From FEN-1139 sp964396375 (GTDB lineage: Bacteria > Myxococcota_A > Polyangia > Polyangiales > Polyangiaceae), in contig CAYNEY010000020.1 in the NCBI GenBank assembly GCA_964396375.1, forward strand, positions 33,739 through 97,738: a stretch of DNA of 64,000 nt, written 5' to 3'. Numbering within the stretch: the stretch's first letter is position 1; each line of letters opens with the position of its first letter. Shown here in pieces: positions 1-9,257 of the stretch. The notes below the pieces were generated by a model that saw only the letters and a program-made list of their open reading frames with translations, was not told where the DNA came from and made no database searches. The translations under genes were made by a program, and so were the position numbers.

Positions 1-445
1 AGCCGAGGTTCCGCCAGTCCAGGCTGAAGAGTACGTCGTGCTCCACGGCGCTCTCCGGTCGGAACCCGTTGTCGACGAAGAACTGGAGTTCAGCTGGGCA
101 GTCACCCTCCAACTCGAACCCCCAACAAGTCAGGCCGAGTGGCGCATCTCGGCCCTCGCATCCGGAAGCCACGCCTTCCAGTACCTCGGGCACCTCCGGT
201 GCCGCCCGATAGTCCGTCTCGCAGCCACTGCCGTCGTAGGGATCTCCCACGCGGAGCTCGAAGGCCTGCCCGACCTCGAACACGAGAGGCACGGGCGCGC
301 AGAATTCACCGCGCGCTATCTCAGGAGCAGTGACGGTGAAGCGTAGCCGCTCCCCGGCCTCGAGCGGCGTGCCGCATCCCTCGGACTCCTCGGAACACCC
401 GAGGAGGAGCCCGAGTGCGAATACGATGTTACGTTCGTAAGACAT
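1..445 (-). CDS. Partial Cys-rich lipoprotein, diverged member of the tandem family
   Basis: An open frame runs from ATG at 445 off the left edge (148 codons seen, C-terminus missing). It begins with a short hydrophobic stretch ending in LLLGC, a lipobox, so the mature protein should be a lipid-anchored exported protein. The start lies 1 nt after the stop of the upstream gene, indicating operon placement and probable translational coupling. The pattern Gly-(Asp/Glu)-Arg-(Ile/Leu) followed by a Cys and then Gly-x-(Ser/Ala)-Phe-Glu-Leu is shared with the four tandem lipoproteins at 936-3311, so I infer a diverged fifth paralogue. Function unknown. Confidence 0.72.
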   Translation of the reverse strand, partial: MSYERNIVFALGLLLGCSEESEGCGTPLEAGERLRFTVTAPEIARGEFCAPVPLVFEVGQAFELRVGDPYDGSGCETDYRAAPEVPEVLEGVASGCEGRDAPLGLTCWGFELEGDCPAELQFFVDNGFRPESAVEHDVLFSLDWRNLG

Positions 446-446
446 C

Positions 447-929
447 TCAATCACCTTCGTCGCACCAGCATTGCTCACGGCCGGAGTCAGAGACATGGCC
501 GGAGTAGGTCAGGGAGCAGACTCCGGTATAGGTCATGTCCTTCGTTGCACAAGCCTCCTTGCACGACACCAAGGCAGACCGAAGCTGGCCCTCGGCAGGT
601 AGGCAGGCTTGGATGTTGTGCCCGATGCATTGCGCGTACTCCTGGTCGCAGGGGGGAAGGCACACGTCGGCCCAGGAGGGCGCATAGTTCGTGTACTCCT
701 CGCAGGTGGTTTGCTCGAGAGCCTCGGCACACCCTGGGGTCTCCCCTGGTCCACAGACGAGCGCGCTACATTGGAGCGCCAACGGCGTGTCGCCCGGGCA
801 GACGTTGGAACAGGCCTTCTCGCAGCGAGAATCCTCCTTCGAGTCATCCCAGCAGCCGAGGGTTCCGCACGAGAGCAGCAGCGTGGCTGCGAGTGCCTGG
901 AGTTTTCCAAGAGAAATCAGAATCTTCAT
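447..929 (-). CDS. Cys-rich lipoprotein of unknown function
   Basis: 160 codons. A signal peptide of about 25 residues with a Leu/Ala-rich core ends in TLGC (lipobox). The mature part holds many Cys residues in pairs (for example CEKAC, VCGPGETPGC), suggesting a disulfide-stabilised extracytoplasmic domain. The start is 6 nt after the stop of the paralogue at 936-1496 and the stop is 1 nt before the next start, so it belongs to the same minus-strand operon. I do not recognise a family. It differs from its neighbours outside the lipobox, so it is probably not a member of the tandem repeat family. Confidence 0.8.
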   Translation of the reverse strand: MKILISLGKLQALAATLLLSCGTLGCWDDSKEDSRCEKACSNVCPGDTPLALQCSALVCGPGETPGCAEALEQTTCEEYTNYAPSWADVCLPPCDQEYAQCIGHNIQACLPAEGQLRSALVSCKEACATKDMTYTGVCSLTYSGHVSDSGREQCWCDEGD

Positions 930-935
930 ACTGCT

Positions 936-1496
936 CTACTCCTCCACGAGACGAACCGTAACGCGGTATTCATCCGCACAAGCCGGACGGTCTTCGCAAT
1001 CACCGGACCACTCTGACCAGCTGACACGAAATATCGCATGCCCGTCACTTCCGCTATCGAGATCGACAAGCTCCCTGAGACGCATTCCCCCACGGCCGTG
1101 ACACGAATCACTCCAGAACACCTCGCAAAGTCCCATGCCCCAAGCCGAGCCAGCCATCTCGCAGTACGTCATGACTGACGCAAACTGCGGAGGAGGGATC
1201 GGAAGCGTGCTGCGGAGCTTGCACAGTGTGAGAAAATCCTCCACCAGCGGCCCCCCAATCAACTCAAAGGATGCACCCGGCTCGAGATCGAGCACGCCGC
1301 ACGAGGGTACGGTGGGGTCGAGGCGGCCTACCACTGTCACCTCGATGCGATCGCCCTCGTCGAACTCGACCTCGGGACAGGGCTCCGTCCAGCGGGGGCA
1401 GCCCGAGAGGACAATTGGGAGTCCACCGCTTACGAATACCGCGATTCGGCTTCGGGGCTGCGCCTTCGCGCCTGGCTGGCAGAATGCGGCGTTCAT
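936..1496 (-). CDS. Tandem paralogous lipoprotein, copy A
   Basis: 186 aa. The N-terminal signal ends in VLSGC (lipobox), followed by CPEV, a conserved block around PSCGVLDLEPGASFEL, IPPPQFA, MTYCE, and a nearly invariant C-terminus around DEYRVTVRLVEE. About nine Cys recur at fixed places among copies A-D, suggesting a disulfide-rich beta-domain. It is the last of four tandem copies with 42-nt spacers. Residues about 85-150 differ strongly from the sister copies while both ends are almost identical. Exported and lipid-anchored by inference; no known family recognised. Confidence 0.8.
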   Translation of the reverse strand: MNAAFCQPGAKAQPRSRIAVFVSGGLPIVLSGCPRWTEPCPEVEFDEGDRIEVTVVGRLDPTVPSCGVLDLEPGASFELIGGPLVEDFLTLCKLRSTLPIPPPQFASVMTYCEMAGSAWGMGLCEVFWSDSCHGRGGMRLRELVDLDSGSDGHAIFRVSWSEWSGDCEDRPACADEYRVTVRLVEE

Positions 1497-1538
1497 GGGC
1501 TAGTTCAGGTTACGCCGGAGTTCGATATCCATACTGCT

Positions 1539-2105
1539 CTATTCCTCCACGAGACGAACCGTAACCCGGTATCTGTCCCCGCAAGAGGGGCGGCCCGCGC
1601 AATCGTCGGACCACTCCGACCAGCCGACAACGAGAGTGGCACTTTCCTCATTTTCGGTGGTGAGAACGACTGGATCTATCAGTACCATTCCTCCTCCTCC
1701 TCGTCCTTTGCATGTTGGGCTCACGAGAACATCGCAGAGCCTCATCCCTATGCCCCAAGTTGGCATTTCGCAGTACGTCATGACCGGAGCGAACTGGGGG
1801 GGTGGGATGGGAAGTGTCGTACGGACAGAACACATTGAAATGGGCTCTTCGAGCAGCGGCCCCCCAATCAACTCAAAGGATGCACCCGGCTCGAGATCGA
1901 GCACGCCGCACGAGGGTACGGTGGGGTCGAGGCGGCCCTCTACGGTCACCTGGATCCGGTCACCCTCGTCAAACGTGACCTCGGGACAGGGCTCCGCGAA
2001 GCGGAGGCAGCCCGAGAGGACAATTGGGAGTCCACCGCTTGCGAATACCGCGATCCGGCTTCGGGGCTGCGCCTTCGCGCCTGGCTGGCAGTATGCGGCG
2101 TTCAT
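1539..2105 (-). CDS. Tandem paralogous lipoprotein, copy B
   Basis: 188 aa, same architecture as copy A: lipobox VLSGC, CPEV, the GASFELIGGPL block, IPPPQFAPVMTYCE, and the YRVTVRLVEE end. It shares the FAEPCPEV segment with copy D but its signal peptide with copies A and C, a mosaic pattern suggesting recombination among copies. The central segment is distinctive (GGGGM run, TTENEESATL). The spacer to copy A is 42 nt and nearly identical in sequence to the other spacers. Function unknown. Confidence 0.8.
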   Translation of the reverse strand: MNAAYCQPGAKAQPRSRIAVFASGGLPIVLSGCLRFAEPCPEVTFDEGDRIQVTVEGRLDPTVPSCGVLDLEPGASFELIGGPLLEEPISMCSVRTTLPIPPPQFAPVMTYCEMPTWGIGMRLCDVLVSPTCKGRGGGGMVLIDPVVLTTENEESATLVVGWSEWSDDCAGRPSCGDRYRVTVRLVEE

Positions 2106-2147
2106 GGGCTAGTCCGGGTCACGCCAGAGTTCGATATCCATACTGCT

Positions 2148-2708
2148 CTATTCCTCCACGAGACGAACCGTAACGCGGTATTCATCCGCACAAGCCGGAC
2201 GGTCTTCGCAATCACCGGACCACTCCGACCAGCCGACGAGAAGTGTGGCCCTCGAATTGGACTCCCGCTCTGCCGGAATCGAACCTGTCACACCAAAACC
2301 TCCGATCCCTCGGCATGAGTCGCTTAGGACAACTTCGCATCGGCCCATTCCGGGAAGGCTACCGCCACTCTCGCAGTACGTCATGACTGACGCGAACTGT
2401 GGAGGAGGGATCGGAAGCGTACTGCGCCAGGTGCACCGCGCGTGGGGATCCTCCACCAGCGGCCCCCCAATCAACTCAAAGGATGCACCCGGCTCGAGAT
2501 CGAGCACCCCGCACGAGGGTACGGTGGGGTCGAGGCGGCCTACCACCGTCACCTCGATGCGATCGCCCTCGTCGAACTCGACCTCGGGACAGGGCTCCGT
2601 CCAGCGGGGGCAGCCCGAGAGGACAATTGGGAGTCCACCGCTTACGAATACCGCGATTCGGCTTCGGGGCTGCGCCTTCGCGCCTGGCTGGCAGTACGCG
2701 GCTTTCAT
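2148..2708 (-). CDS. Tandem paralogous lipoprotein, copy C
   Basis: 186 aa. The signal peptide and first ~80 residues are nearly identical to copy A (CPRWTEPCPEV segment), and the last ~30 residues match copies A and D. The middle (SGGSLPGMGRCEV, then GFGVTGSIPAERE) is unique. The position of each Cys is kept. It is preceded by copy D with a 42-nt spacer and followed by copy B with the same spacing. Predicted lipoprotein on the cell surface or in the periplasm; role unknown. Confidence 0.8.
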   Translation of the reverse strand: MKAAYCQPGAKAQPRSRIAVFVSGGLPIVLSGCPRWTEPCPEVEFDEGDRIEVTVVGRLDPTVPSCGVLDLEPGASFELIGGPLVEDPHARCTWRSTLPIPPPQFASVMTYCESGGSLPGMGRCEVVLSDSCRGIGGFGVTGSIPAERESNSRATLLVGWSEWSGDCEDRPACADEYRVTVRLVEE

Positions 2709-2750
2709 GGGCTAGTCCGGGTCACGCCAGAGTTCGATATCCATACTGCT

Positions 2751-3311
2751 CTATTCCTCCACGAGACGAACCGTAACGCGGTATTCATCCACACAAGCCG
2801 GACGGTCTTCGCAATCACCGGACCACTCTGACCAGCCGACGCGAAGCGTGGCGCTCTCATCTGCTCCGTTGGCAACCTTTTCAAGCTCTCGCAGGCCGAT
2901 TCCTCCCTGTCCGCGACACGAGTCGCTCACGAACACGTCACATGGACCGATTCCCGTGCCGTAACGTGAGGTCGCACAGTAGGTCATAACCGGCGCGAAT
3001 TGAGGTGGGGGTATGGCGAGCGTAGTGCGAAGCGGGCAGCCCGTGTGGATACTCTCACCCAGCGGTCCCCGAATTAGCTCGAACGATGCGCCCGGCTCGA
3101 GATCGAGCACCCCGCACGAGGGTACGGTGGGGTCGAGGCGGCCTACCACCGTCACCTCGATGCGATCGCCCTCGTCGAACTCGACCTCGGGACAGGGCTC
3201 CGCGAAGCGGGGGCAGCCCGAGACGGGAAGCGTGAGCCCGGCGGCAAGGAATGCTACCACCGGGCTCAGACGCCCAGAACTCCTACTGCGTTCGTCGGAC
3301 ATGGTTCGCAT
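2751..3311 (-). CDS. Tandem paralogous lipoprotein, copy D (first of the array)
   Basis: 186 aa. This copy has its own signal sequence (basic start with several Arg, then an Ala/Leu core ending PVSGC) unlike A-C, and it lies 3 nt downstream of the giant metalloprotease gene. It may be the founding copy from which A-C arose. The mature part has the family pattern: CPEV, PSCGVLDLEPGASFEL, IPPPQFAPVMTYC, DSCRGQGG, and the shared DEYRVTVRLVEE end. Function unknown. Confidence 0.8.
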   Translation of the reverse strand: MRTMSDERSRSSGRLSPVVAFLAAGLTLPVSGCPRFAEPCPEVEFDEGDRIEVTVVGRLDPTVPSCGVLDLEPGASFELIRGPLGESIHTGCPLRTTLAIPPPQFAPVMTYCATSRYGTGIGPCDVFVSDSCRGQGGIGLRELEKVANGADESATLRVGWSEWSGDCEDRPACVDEYRVTVRLVEE

Positions 3312-3314
3312 GGC

Positions 3315-6300
3315 TCAGCGCAAACGGTCGCAGAGCGTTGGCCACTGTTCCCAGGAGTATTGGTTTGCCCGAAGGCCGAAGACTCCCGGGAAAGACCAGT
3401 GTGGCAGGAAGTCAGTCCAAACCCGGGGATGGAACCGGAGGGAGGTTGTGGACGGAGCGAGGTTCGCGAGCAGGGTGCTGCCCCGGAGTGACATGTCACA
3501 GGCGCTCCGGTGGCAGAAGCCTCCGGTAGCGTTGCTGCAGCCATCATACCAGGCCTGGTCCCAAGTGGCAGAGCGCCCCAGGTGCTGGGTGAGCTGCCAG
3601 GTCGAGTCCTGACCGGTGGGTTCGAAAACATCGATGGAGTATTGAAAGAGTTGGCAGTACTCAGCTGTCTGCTCTGGATTCCAGGGCAGGACATCGATGA
3701 AGGGGTCGAACTGCTGGGCGGTGTCGTTGAGCTGCATCAGCGCAGCAAAGAAGCCGGTGCCGGCGACCGCCCGCACGTTGTCCACCTGAAGCCAGAATTC
3801 ACCCGGGCAGATGTCATCGGTTTGTGGTTCGGGCCAGGCGATGAGGCCGGTAGCGTCGAGGAAGAACTGAGCTTGCTGCTCACATCCAGAGCTAAGTTGC
3901 GACCAATCCACGATCGCGTCCATGGGGCAGGGAACACAGGTGTTCGTCTGCCTGTCGGGACCGTAGTGCTCCGGACACCGAACGCAGACGCCATTGGCGC
4001 TGATCGTCCCCGGTCCACAGTCGACGCACTCGTTGTCCGAGGCGATCTGACCGGGAGAGCAGGGGACGCAGGTGTTGTTTCGGGCAACGGTCCCTGGAGG
4101 GCACCACACGCACCATCCCGGCTGCGAATCATCATAGGCCGCGCTGCCCTCCGGGCAGGATTGGCACGACGAGTTGATGTTGCCGCGCTCGTTGGGCGGC
4201 TCCCCGACGAGCGCCCGCAGTCGCGGTGTGTCGATGCAGGTGTTCCATCGCGTCTTCCGGCGCCCGAGGGTGAGAAGGGTGCCTGTCGGGTTGGCTGGAT
4301 CGAAGGTCGGATCGAGCATGCGCGCATCGAGTGGTGTGGCAAGGTCATGCGCGGCGAAGACGTCGCACACCTCACACCAGGAATGGCCAGTCTCTCGCAT
4401 GGTGTCTGCGAGCCCACCCATCACGTTGTCGATGTCTGGCTCCGCGCCGCGATCGAGGTAGTTCTGCATCCAGTCGAGCCAAAGGGATCTGGCCAGTCCC
4501 ACGTTCTCATCGATGTTCGAGCTGAGGTACCCGGTGTCGGAATAGCCGAGATAGCTCCAATCCGAGTGCCCCGAGATCTGCTTTCGTTGGAGCACATCAG
4601 CGTTCACGGTGCCCAGGGCATCGCGGGACAGAAGGGGAGCGACGTCGAAGGCGTCGTAGACCAGACTCGTCCAGACAGCGATGCGATCGTTGAACAGTGA
4701 CATGTCTTCGTTGGGGAAGAGCCGCTTGAACCAGGCGTGGTAATCCCCCGGAGCGTAATTGTAGTCGATGCAGGGGCTCGCCGTGCAGAAGCCCATCCCA
4801 CCGAAGCGCCCGGAGGAATCTTGCCACACCGCGCCCGGCGTGTACGGCGTGTAGTTCGTGCCGCCCACGACTTGAAGGGCGAAGCTGTCGGCGATGGTCT
4901 CGGTCATCTGGGCCACGTAGCTGTGCTCCGTCTCTCCGTCGAAGACCCGCGCGAGCAGGCCCTTGAGACCCGAGGGCCCCTCTGCCTCGTACATCAGCTG
5001 GCACATGTTGAAGTGGCCATATTCGTGGGTCATGACCCCACGAGACTGGGCCGCGACGCGATTGGCTCGAGGCCACCATAGGTCCTTGCCGAGGACTACT
5101 GGGCCGAACGTGGACGTGAGCGACGCCACCACGTTCACGACGGGAATGCCGCCCACGGTGGCGCCAGCAATGGCTGCGGCGTCCCGCAGCTCACGGGCTC
5201 CCATCGAAGGGAAATCGAGACAAAGGCACATGGCCCGTGGTTCGCCCGCCATCGCCGTGGTGACGTCGTTGGCGATCCAGCCCGTCAGAACCTCCATCCG
5301 GTAGGGTTCAACGCCAATCCGCTGAGTCACGTAGTCGGAGGAGTCCTTGATTTGGGTGAAAGCGAAGATGTCCTCTTGGTCGATCGCCACGACGCTCTCT
5401 TCGTCGCTCTGGTAGGTCCAGTAGTCGTAGGAGTTGAATTTGCACACCTCGAGGGGAATGAGGTCGGTGGTCATCATCGCGTAGTCGGTTTGCAGCTCGA
5501 TGCAGATGTCGCCCTCTTCTCCCCGTCCGTCGGCATCTTGGAGGGGCTCTAGGCGCACTTGGCCGTCTTCCGGCAGGGTGTCAGCGGTCATCACTGGCAG
5601 GAAACCGCAGCCCCATTGTCGGAGCATCACGGACGCGCCGCTCGGCACCAGGAACGGGCGACGATCTTGACTCTGTTGTGGCAGCATGTCAGGCGCACCC
5701 GGTGGCCCCCAAAGTCGAGTCAAGACTGGCCGTGCCGCGTTGTCATAGGGGCGGAACATCCGATCCCTGTTCAATACCCGGAAGGTCAAGTCGAGATCGA
5801 CGGTATCGTCACACACGAGACGGGCTAGACTGTGAAGCGCCTCCTGGGCCCACTCCCAGAGATCGTCGCCCGCTACAACCGCCCAGTCGATCATGGCTTC
5901 GAAGGTGGAAGAGCCGTACTCGAGCCAATCCTCCCCTTGCTCCTCCAACTCGTCGGGTATCAACATGTCGATGAGGTCACGCTCGATGTCTCCGGGATTC
6001 ACCCCCCACGGCCCCCCAATAAGATCATCGACCCCGTCCCGCAGGTCTTCGAAGCCATCAATCACCGCACCGATGAAAGGTTGCTGGCTGCGACTGACCT
6101 CGAGCCATTCTCTGTACCCAGAATCGACCAATGATTGGTAGCTGAGCGAGCCGTCTGAATTGGTGGCACTCGGATCGAGCGGTGGCATCGGGATCATGAA
6201 GCGAAACGGTGGCTCCTTGCCCACCTGCTTCGCCTGACGTGCGAAGATCTGCATGACGTCAAAGATGAAGGCGGGGAACACAGCGAAGACCGCGACTCCA

Positions 6301-8242
6301 CGGCCGTCCGAGGCATGCTCGACGACTCCGCACTTTCCCGCCATCTGGTCCCGAAAGGTCTTTAGCAGTGGTTGGGCGCTCCACATGATATGGAGGCGGT
6401 CCAAGGCCGCCAGCTGGGCCTTGTTCTCCACGTAGATGAGGCCGTGCCAGAGAGCGGGGTTGCCGGAAGGGTCATAGACGGGAAGCGCATTCACCGACTC
6501 CCAATCGAAGGCTTCGCGGAGCTGAGCAACCATGGCCGGATCGATCACCGACGGAATGGTGCCGCTGCAACCGTCTCCCAGCGCAAGCTCAACGCAGGTT
6601 CGTCCCGCAGCGACTCCTGCGTCGCCGCCAAGGACGCGCAGCTCGAACCATTTGCCAACCGCGCCCATCCCCGCAGTCTTTCCGTCGTTGCACGACACGA
6701 AGCGATAGCGACGACCCAACATGCGTTCGACATCACTGGTTGGGTGGGCCACGCTGGCTCTGCCACGATAGGTACAAGTGGTCTGGGCGCCGCTCTCCGT
6801 CATGAACCGCAGCTGAGCCTCCCCCTGGCCTGCGTTACCGGTGGAGACCAGAAGCTGGGTAGGAATAGTGAAGGCTGTCGGCGTGTCCAGGCTGATTTCG
6901 TCAGGCTCGGAAGTCCCTGTCGCGTCGACACAAGACACGAGGGATACGGGGGAATCGTGCCACGACGTGTCCGGATTCACCCCCGGATCGGATGGGGACG
7001 GCCAGGGGAAGCCCCGACGCCGAACCACCGCGTCGGGGGATAAGTGTACGTCCTTGCCTACGAAGGCGCCGTCGTGGACCCCTGGAGATACGACGATTTT
7101 GGCGTGAGGTGCGAGCAGCGTGCCCAAGAACGGGCGCTCGATCGAGACCGTGCCGCTACTCTGCGTCGCGATGAGGAGGGGCAAGTTCGGGTTGCCGGGG
7201 TTATTCTGATCTTCGATGCGCCCCTGGAACACGAACCCGCCGTCAACCAAGAGGATGGTTGGCTCCTGGGAGGCCGTGAGTGACAGGATTGAGTCAGCTC
7301 CCAGGTTGAGACTGGAGAAGCGATAGGTGCCAGAGCCGAGTGAGAGGATCGCGTCCCGCTTCACGGATACGTTGAGATATCGCCCGGGTTGCAGCGTGCG
7401 GGTCGTCTCGGGTTCGAGGGAGATCTCGTGGCCCACCTCGGACACGACGTCTGGCTGCCATGCAAAGCTCTCGAGCGGGCCGAGTGGGGTGCGTTCGAAG
7501 AGTGCACCAGTGACCTCGGCACCGGGCTCGAAGTGCACGGTCGAGGCTGCTCGCAGCACACCGTCCACCGTGGCATAGGGTCGCAAATCCACCGTCCCGC
7601 CGGTCCAGGAATCGCCCACCAGCGCCCCTACCCCGACGGTGAGCACCCCGCTCCCCGTGTTCACCACCCGTCCTGGCGTTTCGTCCGGTTCAACGACACG
7701 GGCACGATCACTGACCACCACGCTCTCTGACGCCAGCACTCCAAGGGAGTCGAGGCGTATGCCAGCTGGAAGAGAGAGCTCGACGGAGTCCCAGCGCTGG
7801 TCGACGGGAACTATCGGTTCTCCGCCCACACCCGTGATGAAGGGCAGTGTCCCCGGGTTGTCGCTCGCGCCGCAGAACCCGAACACGGTCATGGCTCCCG
7901 GATCAAGGTGTGCGTTCCAGGAAGCGGGTGTGGCGGTGTAGGACGAGTCCGTTCGCGAGAATGTCGCGCTCCACTCGGTGTACGGATCCGTGCCATTCAA
8001 GTCTGCGGACACGCTCCAAGTCGAGATCGGCGTGGCAGCAACGTTCTGGACAGTAACCTCGGCACAGTAACCGTTGCCCCATTGACTGGTGATGTTCAAG
8101 GTTGCCACGAAAGGCGCGGTCAGAGCCTGTGCGGCGGAAGCTAATTGGTCATCGGGCCGGGGGGGGGGCATGGTCAGCTCCGCACCCCAACCAGGATGTT
8201 GCACCGCAAAGCGCCAGAATCCTCACTGTCTTCTGCATCATC
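3315..8242 (-). CDS. Giant CBM2-like / HExxH metalloprotease lipoprotein with a frameshifted start
   Basis: The uninterrupted frame gives about 1629 aa (down from 8204) but lacks a signal peptide. The upstream ATG at 8242 has a good GGAAGGAG Shine-Dalgarno and encodes a lipoprotein signal ending WLGC. It runs into a C10 tract (8159-8168) one base out of frame with the body, and nine Cs would join them. Body: a CBM2-like beta-domain (about residues 30-125 of the body frame, ITSQWGNGYCAEVTVQN), a long beta-rich middle, a HEYGH zinc-peptidase motif near 1056 followed by ETIADSF, and a Cys-rich CPxGT-type repeat block near 1345-1440 resembling ephrin-receptor-like GCC2/GCC3 repeats. Probably a secreted, polysaccharide-associated protease. 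It leads the operon of small lipoproteins (3 nt to copy D). Confidence 0.75.
8159..8168 (-). repeat. Poly-C(10) tract splitting signal peptide from body frame
   Basis: Ten Cs on the minus strand lie a few codons after the lipobox Cys. With ten Cs the signal frame ends at TGA within five codons of the tract. With nine it reads through into the long metalloprotease frame. The tract may be a slippage hotspot (phase variation) or a consensus error. Confidence 0.85.
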
Positions 8243-8365
8243 TCGGCCACTCCTTCCACGACTCGCGAACCCGAAACACTCTCCCAAGACAGCCACAATT
8301 ACACGAAGGCGGCGCCGAGCGTCAACGACCTGCGCGCGGCGTGCTCACTTTCGAGAGGGGCCCGC

Positions 8366-9214
8366 TCACCGCTGCCGCGCGTGGTCCCCGAGGTTCCGCG
8401 TGATGAGCTGGATCACCTCGTGGGCGGTGGTCTCGATGGATTTCTCGGTGACGTCGATCACCGGCAGGCGATGCTTCCGGAAGGCCTCATGCAGCGCCTC
8501 GAGCTCGAGAAACAGCGACTCCTCGCTGCTGTACGGTGTGCTCCCGGAGAGCCCGACCTCCGCGGAGCGGCGCTTTCTGTGAGCCATCAGCCGCTCCCGA
8601 TCGATCCGAAGCCCGATCAAGCGTCCGTGTTCGACCTGCTCGAGCTCGCTCGGCCAAGCAATGTTGGGCAGGATCGACACGTTGGCTGCCTTCCAGCCCC
8701 GCATCGCCAGATACATGCAAAGTGGGGTCTTGCCGCTGCGCGACACGCCGACCAGCACGATCTCGGCTTCTTGGAGGCGCCGCAGGTTCTGGCTGTCGTC
8801 GTGCTCGATCGCAAACTCGATGGCCTCGATGCGCTCGTAGTAGTCGCGGCGGAGCTCGCGGTAGCGCCCGGGGGCTGCCAGGGCCTCGCGCCCCAGGCGC
8901 CGTTCCAGCTGGTGGAGGAGCTGCCCAAACACGTCGTGGGTTTCCAGGCGCAGCTCCTCGGTGCGCTGGGCCAGCTTGGCGCGCAGCCTAGTGTCGACCA
9001 GGCTGTGGATGACCAGCGCGTTCTCTTGCTTGGCGCGGACCAGCACCTGCTCCAGTTGCTCCGGGGAGCGGAGGTCCTTGAAATAGGTGACCGCTACCTC
9101 ACAGCCTGGGAACTGGGCGAGCAGGGTGTCGAGCAACAGGCGGCCGGTGGCGCCGGGGCCGCCGCTCACGACGAAGATCGGGACGACGGGTGGGGAGGTG
9201 AGCTGGTCTTCCAC
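8366..9214 (-). CDS. ppsR: PEP synthase / pyruvate phosphate dikinase regulatory protein
   Basis: 282 aa, the usual length for the DUF299/PSRP family. These bifunctional enzymes inactivate PEP synthetase or PPDK by ADP-dependent Thr phosphorylation and reactivate it by Pi-dependent dephosphorylation. Visible signatures: N-terminal VSGGPGATG, the P-loop-like GVSRSGKTP near residue 156, and the family block around NIAWPSEL. GTG start at 9214. The target kinase gene is not in this window. Cytoplasmic control of the pyruvate/PEP branch point is inferred from the family. Confidence 0.9.
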   Translation of the reverse strand: MEDQLTSPPVVPIFVVSGGPGATGRLLLDTLLAQFPGCEVAVTYFKDLRSPEQLEQVLVRAKQENALVIHSLVDTRLRAKLAQRTEELRLETHDVFGQLLHQLERRLGREALAAPGRYRELRRDYYERIEAIEFAIEHDDSQNLRRLQEAEIVLVGVSRSGKTPLCMYLAMRGWKAANVSILPNIAWPSELEQVEHGRLIGLRIDRERLMAHRKRRSAEVGLSGSTPYSSEESLFLELEALHEAFRKHRLPVIDVTEKSIETTAHEVIQLITRNLGDHARQR

Positions 9215-9257
9215 GAAGAGTCAGGATGACAGGGTGGGTGAGGCTTGGCAATCCGGG

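Larger units (their letters stand above)
936..3311 (-). repeat. Four-copy tandem gene duplication, ~603-609 bp period
   Basis: The starts of the four paralogues are 603, 603 and 609 nt apart, with 42-nt spacers. The DNA encoding the GASFEL block recurs almost unchanged near 1262, 1870, 2472 and 3074. The spacer and 3' end around the CTCTATTCCTCCACGAG string recur near 1537, 2147 and 2750, with a variant near 930. The centre of each unit is diverged. This is visible directly in the sequence. Confidence 0.92.
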
